From Flavobacterium gawalongense (lineage in GTDB: Bacteria; Bacteroidota; Bacteroidia; Flavobacteriales; Flavobacteriaceae), in contig NZ_VJZP01000011.1 of NCBI RefSeq assembly GCF_007097265.1, positions 1 through 64,000 on the forward strand: a DNA stretch of 64,000 nt, read 5' to 3'. Positions 60,176 to 64,000 of the stretch are shown one piece after another; the stretch's first letter is position 1, and each line of letters opens with the position of its first letter. The notes beneath the pieces were generated by a model. The model was not told the origin of the DNA, did not search any database, and saw only the letters and a program-made list of their open reading frames with translations. Made by a program: the position numbers and the translations under genes.

Positions 60176-61861
60176 CTAAAATCCTACGGCTTTATCATCT
60201 CCTCTAAAATCGGCTCCTCCTTCTAAAGTTTGATTTGGCAGAACCAAAATTGCATCTACTTTTCCTATTACGGGAGTTGTTTTTTCATTGATTTTATATC
60301 CTTTTGATTTTAAAATATCGAATGTTTTAGTGTCGAATGTATTGGGTTCAAAAGTAATTAAATCGGGTAACCATTGGTGATGAAAACGTGGCGCATTTAC
60401 CGCTTCCTGCATGCTCAAACTGTATTCATAAACATTTAAGATGGTTTGTAATACCGATGTGATTATCGTAGAACCCCCTGGCGAACCAACCACCATAAAT
60501 AATTTTTCGTTTTTCTCCACTATTGTGGGCGTCATAGAACTTAACATCCTTTTTTGAGGCGCAATACTATTGGCTTCATTTCCTACTAATCCAAACATAT
60601 TAGGCTCACCAGGCTTAGTGCTAAAATCGTCCATTTCATTGTTTAGGAAAAAGCCCAATGCATCACAATAATATTTAGAACCATAACCTGCATTTAGCGT
60701 TGTTGTGGCTGCAATTGCGTTACCAAATTGATCCACAATAGAATAATGTGTAGTTTCGGTACTTTCATTATAATTTACATTCCCTTCTTTGATATCCGAT
60801 GAAAGGGTGGCTTTATCAAAATTAAAATTAGCCATTCTTTGTTTTAAATAGTCATCAGCCATTAATGCTTTAAGTGGAATCTTTACAAAATCAGGATCGC
60901 CCAGAAAATAACTTCGGTCTGCATAGGCTCTTCTTTCGGCTTCAACAATAACTTGTATAGATTTGGATGAATTATGTCCCATTTTTTCTAAATCGTAAGG
61001 AGCAATCATTTTAAATATTTGAGCCAAACATATTCCGCCACTACTAGGTGGTGGCATCGAAATAATTTTTAGATCTTTATACTTAAAAGTAAGTGGTGTT
61101 CTCCATTTGGCTTCATATTTAGCCAAATCTTCCATAGTAATTATAGCTCCTTTTTCTTGAAGGTATTGGACTAATATTTTTGCGGTTTCTCCTTTGTAAA
61201 ATTCATCTCTGCCATTTTTAGAAATTCGTCTTAATGTGGCTGCCAGAGCAGGGTATTTAATCGTATCATTTTCTTTAAAAACAGTTGACAGTAGTGAATT
61301 GACTCCGTTTATTTTTATAAGTTCATTTCGGTATTCATTCAGACGTTTTTCTTGTTTATTAGTAACAATAACTCCGCGTTCCGCTAATTCAATTACGGGT
61401 TTCAATATTTCTTCGATAGGCAAGGATCCTAATTTTTTATGTACTTCAAATACGCCTGCAATAGTTCCCGGTATTCCAATAGCGAGGGCTGTAGTTGTAC
61501 TTTTTCCTTTAATAACATTTCCTTTATCGTCAAGAAACATGTCTTTTGTGGCTGCCAATGGCGCTTTTTCGCGATAATCCAAAGTTCCAGTTTCGCCATT
61601 TGCTTTTCGATATACCATAAAACCACCACCACCAAGATTTCCTGCGTATGGATAGGCTACAGCAAGAGCTAATTCAGTTGCAACCATTGCATCAAAAGCA
61701 TTTCCTCCTTTATTCATGATTTCAACACCTATTTTTGAAGCTTCTTCACGAGCCGAAACTACCATTGCTTTATCAACAACAAGCCCGGTAGGCTTTACCA
61801 TAACACTTTGAGTTTTACAACCAACACAAAAAACACTCAATAGAATAATAATTTTTTTCAT
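60176..61861 (-). CDS. ggt: Gamma-glutamyltransferase, lipoprotein type (copy 2)
   Basis: 561 aa with a lipobox (FCVGC, Cys15), so probably periplasmic and membrane anchored. The autocatalytic Thr is at the start of TTHYSIVDQFGNAIAATTTL, and MPPPSSGGICLAQIF, YFLNNEMDDFSTKPG-like and VGSPGGSTIITSVLQTILN motifs are present. It transfers or hydrolyses the gamma-glutamyl group of glutathione and related peptides. It is highly similar in length and sequence to the gene immediately upstream, from which it is separated by 33 nt: a tandem duplication. Confidence 0.93.
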   Translation of the reverse strand: MKKIIILLSVFCVGCKTQSVMVKPTGLVVDKAMVVSAREEASKIGVEIMNKGGNAFDAMVATELALAVAYPYAGNLGGGGFMVYRKANGETGTLDYREKAPLAATKDMFLDDKGNVIKGKSTTTALAIGIPGTIAGVFEVHKKLGSLPIEEILKPVIELAERGVIVTNKQEKRLNEYRNELIKINGVNSLLSTVFKENDTIKYPALAATLRRISKNGRDEFYKGETAKILVQYLQEKGAIITMEDLAKYEAKWRTPLTFKYKDLKIISMPPPSSGGICLAQIFKMIAPYDLEKMGHNSSKSIQVIVEAERRAYADRSYFLGDPDFVKIPLKALMADDYLKQRMANFNFDKATLSSDIKEGNVNYNESTETTHYSIVDQFGNAIAATTTLNAGYGSKYYCDALGFFLNNEMDDFSTKPGEPNMFGLVGNEANSIAPQKRMLSSMTPTIVEKNEKLFMVVGSPGGSTIITSVLQTILNVYEYSLSMQEAVNAPRFHHQWLPDLITFEPNTFDTKTFDILKSKGYKINEKTTPVIGKVDAILVLPNQTLEGGADFRGDDKAVGF

Positions 61862-61894
61862 TCGGATAGTATAAATTAAACAACAAATAGACTT

Positions 61895-63580
61895 TTAAAA
61901 ACCAACGGCTTTATTGTCACCTCTTTTATCTGCGCCACCTTCAAGCTTACTATTTGGTAACACTAAAACTGCATCTACTTCACCAATTATTTCTTTGTTT
62001 TTTTCATTGATCAAGTATCCTTTTTTCTTTAAATTCTTTAATAATTCTTTATCGAATGAATTAGGTTCAAAAGTAATCTCATCTGGTAACCATTGATGAT
62101 GAAAACGGGGTGCATTTACAGCTTCTTGCATGCTCATGCCAAATTCATACACATTCAATATCGTTTGTAAAACCGATGTGATTATAGTAGAACCTCCAGG
62201 TGTTCCAACAACCATAAAAAGTTTTCCGTTTTTTTCTACAATGGTTGGAGACATGGAGCTCAGCATTCTTTTTTCGGGAGCAATGCTATTGGCTTCAGTT
62301 CCTGTAAGTCCATATAAGTTTGGAACTCCTGGTTTGGCACTAAAATCATCCATTTGATTATTCAAAAAGAAACCCAATTCATCGCAATATATTTTAGAAC
62401 CATAATTATCATTTAAAGTAGTCGTTGCCGAAACGGCATTTCCGTCGGTATCAACAATAGAATAATGAGTAGTTTGTTTGCTTTCATAACCTTTGATTTC
62501 TCCGTTAGCAATATCCGAAGATTTTGATGCTTTGTCGAATGAAAAATCACTCATTCTGCTCTTTAAATAAGTTGGGTCGACTAATTCTTTCATTGGAAGT
62601 TTAACAAAATCAGGATCTCCCAAGAAATAATTTCTGTCGGCATACGCTCTTCTTTCTGCTTCAGTAATCAGCTGAATCGCTTTTGGACTATTATGCCCCA
62701 TTTGTGAAAGGTTGAAAGGCTCAATCATTTCCATGATTTGATTCAGACAAATACCGCCACTGCTCGGGGGAGACATCGATATAATCTTTAAATCTTTATA
62801 TTCAAATGTTATTGGCGTTCTCCATTTGGCATCGTATTTATTTAAATCTTCAAATGTCATATTTCCTCCTTTTTTAGCAAGAAAAATAACTAACTTTTGA
62901 GCTGTTTCTCCTTTGTAAAATTCATCTCGACCGTTTTTGGCAATTCTTTTTAGTGTTGCTGCCAAAGCTGGATACTTTATAGTGTCATTTTCTTTGTATT
63001 CTTTTGAAAATAGGCTGTTTGGCCCATTACTTTTAATGAAAGAAGCTCTATAAGCAGCTAGGCTTTCGGCTTGAAATTTAGTTACTATAACTCCTTTTTC
63101 TGCCAAGGCAATTACAGGTTTTAGAATTTCGCTTATTGGTAAAGAACCATATTTTTTGTGTACTTCAAATATTCCTGCAATCGTACCCGGAATACCCGAA
63201 GCCAAAGCTGTTTCTCTACTTTTACCTTCTATTACATTTCCTTTTTCATCCAGAAACATATCTTTAGTAGCAGCCAGTGGCGCTTTTTCTCTATAATCTA
63301 TAGCACCTGTTTCGCCATTGGCTTTTCTAAAGACCATAAAGCCACCACCGCCAATATTTCCTGCTTGTGGATAAGAAACTGCCAGAGCCAACTCTGTCGC
63401 TACCATCGCGTCAAAGGCATTTCCGCCTTCTTTCATGATTTCTACGCCTATTTTTGAAGCTTCTTCACGTGCCGAAACAATCATGGCTTTAGGAGTTACT
63501 AAACCTGTTGGTTCAACTATTTTTTCATTCGATTTGCAACCTAAAACGGCAAAAGCAAGAAGTAGTATTATTTTTTTCAT
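61895..63580 (-). CDS. ggt: Gamma-glutamyltransferase, lipoprotein type (copy 1)
   Basis: 561 aa with lipobox AVLGC (Cys15) and the complete set of GGT motifs: processing Thr in TTHYSIVDTDGNAVSATTTL, MSPPSSGGICLNQIM and VGTPGGSTIITSVLQTILN. It has exactly the same length as its downstream paralogue. Its ATG overlaps the acpH stop (ATGA), so the run acpH-ggt-ggt is one operon. Divergence lies mainly in the signal peptide and the ~155-230 region. The two copies may differ in substrate or in localisation. Confidence 0.93.
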   Translation of the reverse strand: MKKIILLLAFAVLGCKSNEKIVEPTGLVTPKAMIVSAREEASKIGVEIMKEGGNAFDAMVATELALAVSYPQAGNIGGGGFMVFRKANGETGAIDYREKAPLAATKDMFLDEKGNVIEGKSRETALASGIPGTIAGIFEVHKKYGSLPISEILKPVIALAEKGVIVTKFQAESLAAYRASFIKSNGPNSLFSKEYKENDTIKYPALAATLKRIAKNGRDEFYKGETAQKLVIFLAKKGGNMTFEDLNKYDAKWRTPITFEYKDLKIISMSPPSSGGICLNQIMEMIEPFNLSQMGHNSPKAIQLITEAERRAYADRNYFLGDPDFVKLPMKELVDPTYLKSRMSDFSFDKASKSSDIANGEIKGYESKQTTHYSIVDTDGNAVSATTTLNDNYGSKIYCDELGFFLNNQMDDFSAKPGVPNLYGLTGTEANSIAPEKRMLSSMSPTIVEKNGKLFMVVGTPGGSTIITSVLQTILNVYEFGMSMQEAVNAPRFHHQWLPDEITFEPNSFDKELLKNLKKKGYLINEKNKEIIGEVDAVLVLPNSKLEGGADKRGDNKAVGF

Positions 63581-64000
63581 AAAGTAATTATTTTATCATT
63601 TGAGTAAATTATTAATTCTTCAAAAAAATTGGTGAACTCATTTTCAAAATCCAAATAAAATTCAGAAAGTTCATTGGTAGCAAATCGCATTTTAGATTCG
63701 TTTTTGGTACGGTGATCCATTTGCGTCAAAATTCGATTAATTCCCTCCACTGTTTGATAACTCACCAACCAATTGTGTTGGATCATGTACGGCATTATTT
63801 CTTTGGTTCTGTCTGAAAGAATATTTTTATTATCGTGTAAAGATTGATAAAAGCGTTCTACAAATTTTTCTAGTTTTTCATCAGAATAGTTCTGCCAGTT
63901 TTTCGCCAAAAAATGGTCATAAAAAACATCCACAATTACACCGGCATAATGATGGTAATTTTCATGTAGGCGTTTGGTACTTTGTCTAAAAATGGGATGT
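63577..64000 (-). CDS. acpH: Acyl carrier protein phosphodiesterase (AcpH), 5' end outside the window
   Basis: The open frame runs to the window edge; the visible 141 codons begin HPIFRQSTKRLHENYHHYAG, continue into VDVFYDHFLAKNW and on to the stop. Full-length AcpH (DUF479) has about 190 aa, so about 50 N-terminal residues are missing. AcpH removes the phosphopantetheine arm from holo-ACP. A GTG at 63931-63933 is internal, not a start, because upstream codons match the family. Its stop overlaps the start of ggt copy 1 by 4 nt. Confidence 0.85.
   Translation of the reverse strand, partial: HPIFRQSTKRLHENYHHYAGVIVDVFYDHFLAKNWQNYSDEKLEKFVERFYQSLHDNKNILSDRTKEIMPYMIQHNWLVSYQTVEGINRILTQMDHRTKNESKMRFATNELSEFYLDFENEFTNFFEELIIYSNDKIITL

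Overview
The window looks like chromosomal DNA of a Flavobacterium-type member of the Bacteroidota. The evidence is low GC content, TAnnTTTG-type -7 boxes, menaquinone genes, a fused branched-chain keto-acid dehydrogenase E1, PorT/OmpA-type outer-membrane proteins and dispersed intergenic elements of the kind common in flavobacteria. I saw no tRNA, rRNA, CRISPR array, prophage or complete insertion sequence.

Layout. 0-6.5 kb (plus strand): a PH-domain membrane protein with an incomplete 5' end, menA, a metallo-beta-lactamase-fold hydrolase, a secreted TPR protein, a higBA toxin-antitoxin pair with its operator, and menC. 6.5-12.8 kb (minus): AI-2E-type permease, DinB and NTF2-like proteins, a large OmpA protein, and a lipoprotein with three Ig-like domains plus a DUF3494 ice-binding-type domain. 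13-31 kb (minus): a stress-type accessory region with a DHp-only coiled-coil repeat protein, a YtxH/holin-like/lmo0937 cluster, a PorT barrel, CsbD, DUF4382 lipoprotein, an MlaEFD lipid transporter, a DUF2383 (PA2169-type) protein, Dps, a half-length YciF, D-lactate dehydrogenase, class I aldolase, an old yellow enzyme and several very small proteins. 31-44 kb: a signalling operon of AraC regulator, hybrid kinase, receiver, CheR, CheB and two more hybrid kinases. 44-64 kb: mostly housekeeping or envelope genes (M23 peptidase, BCKDH E1, M1-like pseudopeptidase, LOG protein, uvrA, Fic, ClC channel, AlkD, two tandem gamma-glutamyltransferases, acpH), plus a DUF559 cassette flanked by 42-bp inverted repeats.

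Main discovery. Eleven minus-strand promoters between 12.8 and 43.8 kb share one 66-bp architecture. A 37-bp element made of two direct half-sites (NTTAYANNAY) with a 21-bp period, the second running into TCACAC in plus-strand reading, lies 24 bp upstream of a CTTTR core belonging to a degenerate -7 box (NANCTTTR). The spacing is the same at all eleven. The sites precede the DUF3494 lipoprotein, PorT barrel, csbD, DUF4382 lipoprotein, the DUF2383 protein, a two-gene stress operon, a decayed ompA gene, dps, yciF, a small protein plus ldhA, and the AraC/hybrid-kinase/CheBR operon itself. I infer an activator-dependent stress regulon. The AraC-family protein encoded at the head of the signalling operon is the first candidate activator, because two half-sites one 21-bp step apart next to a weak -7 box is the classical layout for AraC-type class II activation. 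No published regulon of this description is known to me, and the activator assignment is inference.

Three proteins in the same region (a DHp-only protein and two hybrid kinases) carry tandem arrays of the same 21-residue coiled-coil unit. This suggests they are parts of one sensory family that exchanges repeat units by recombination.
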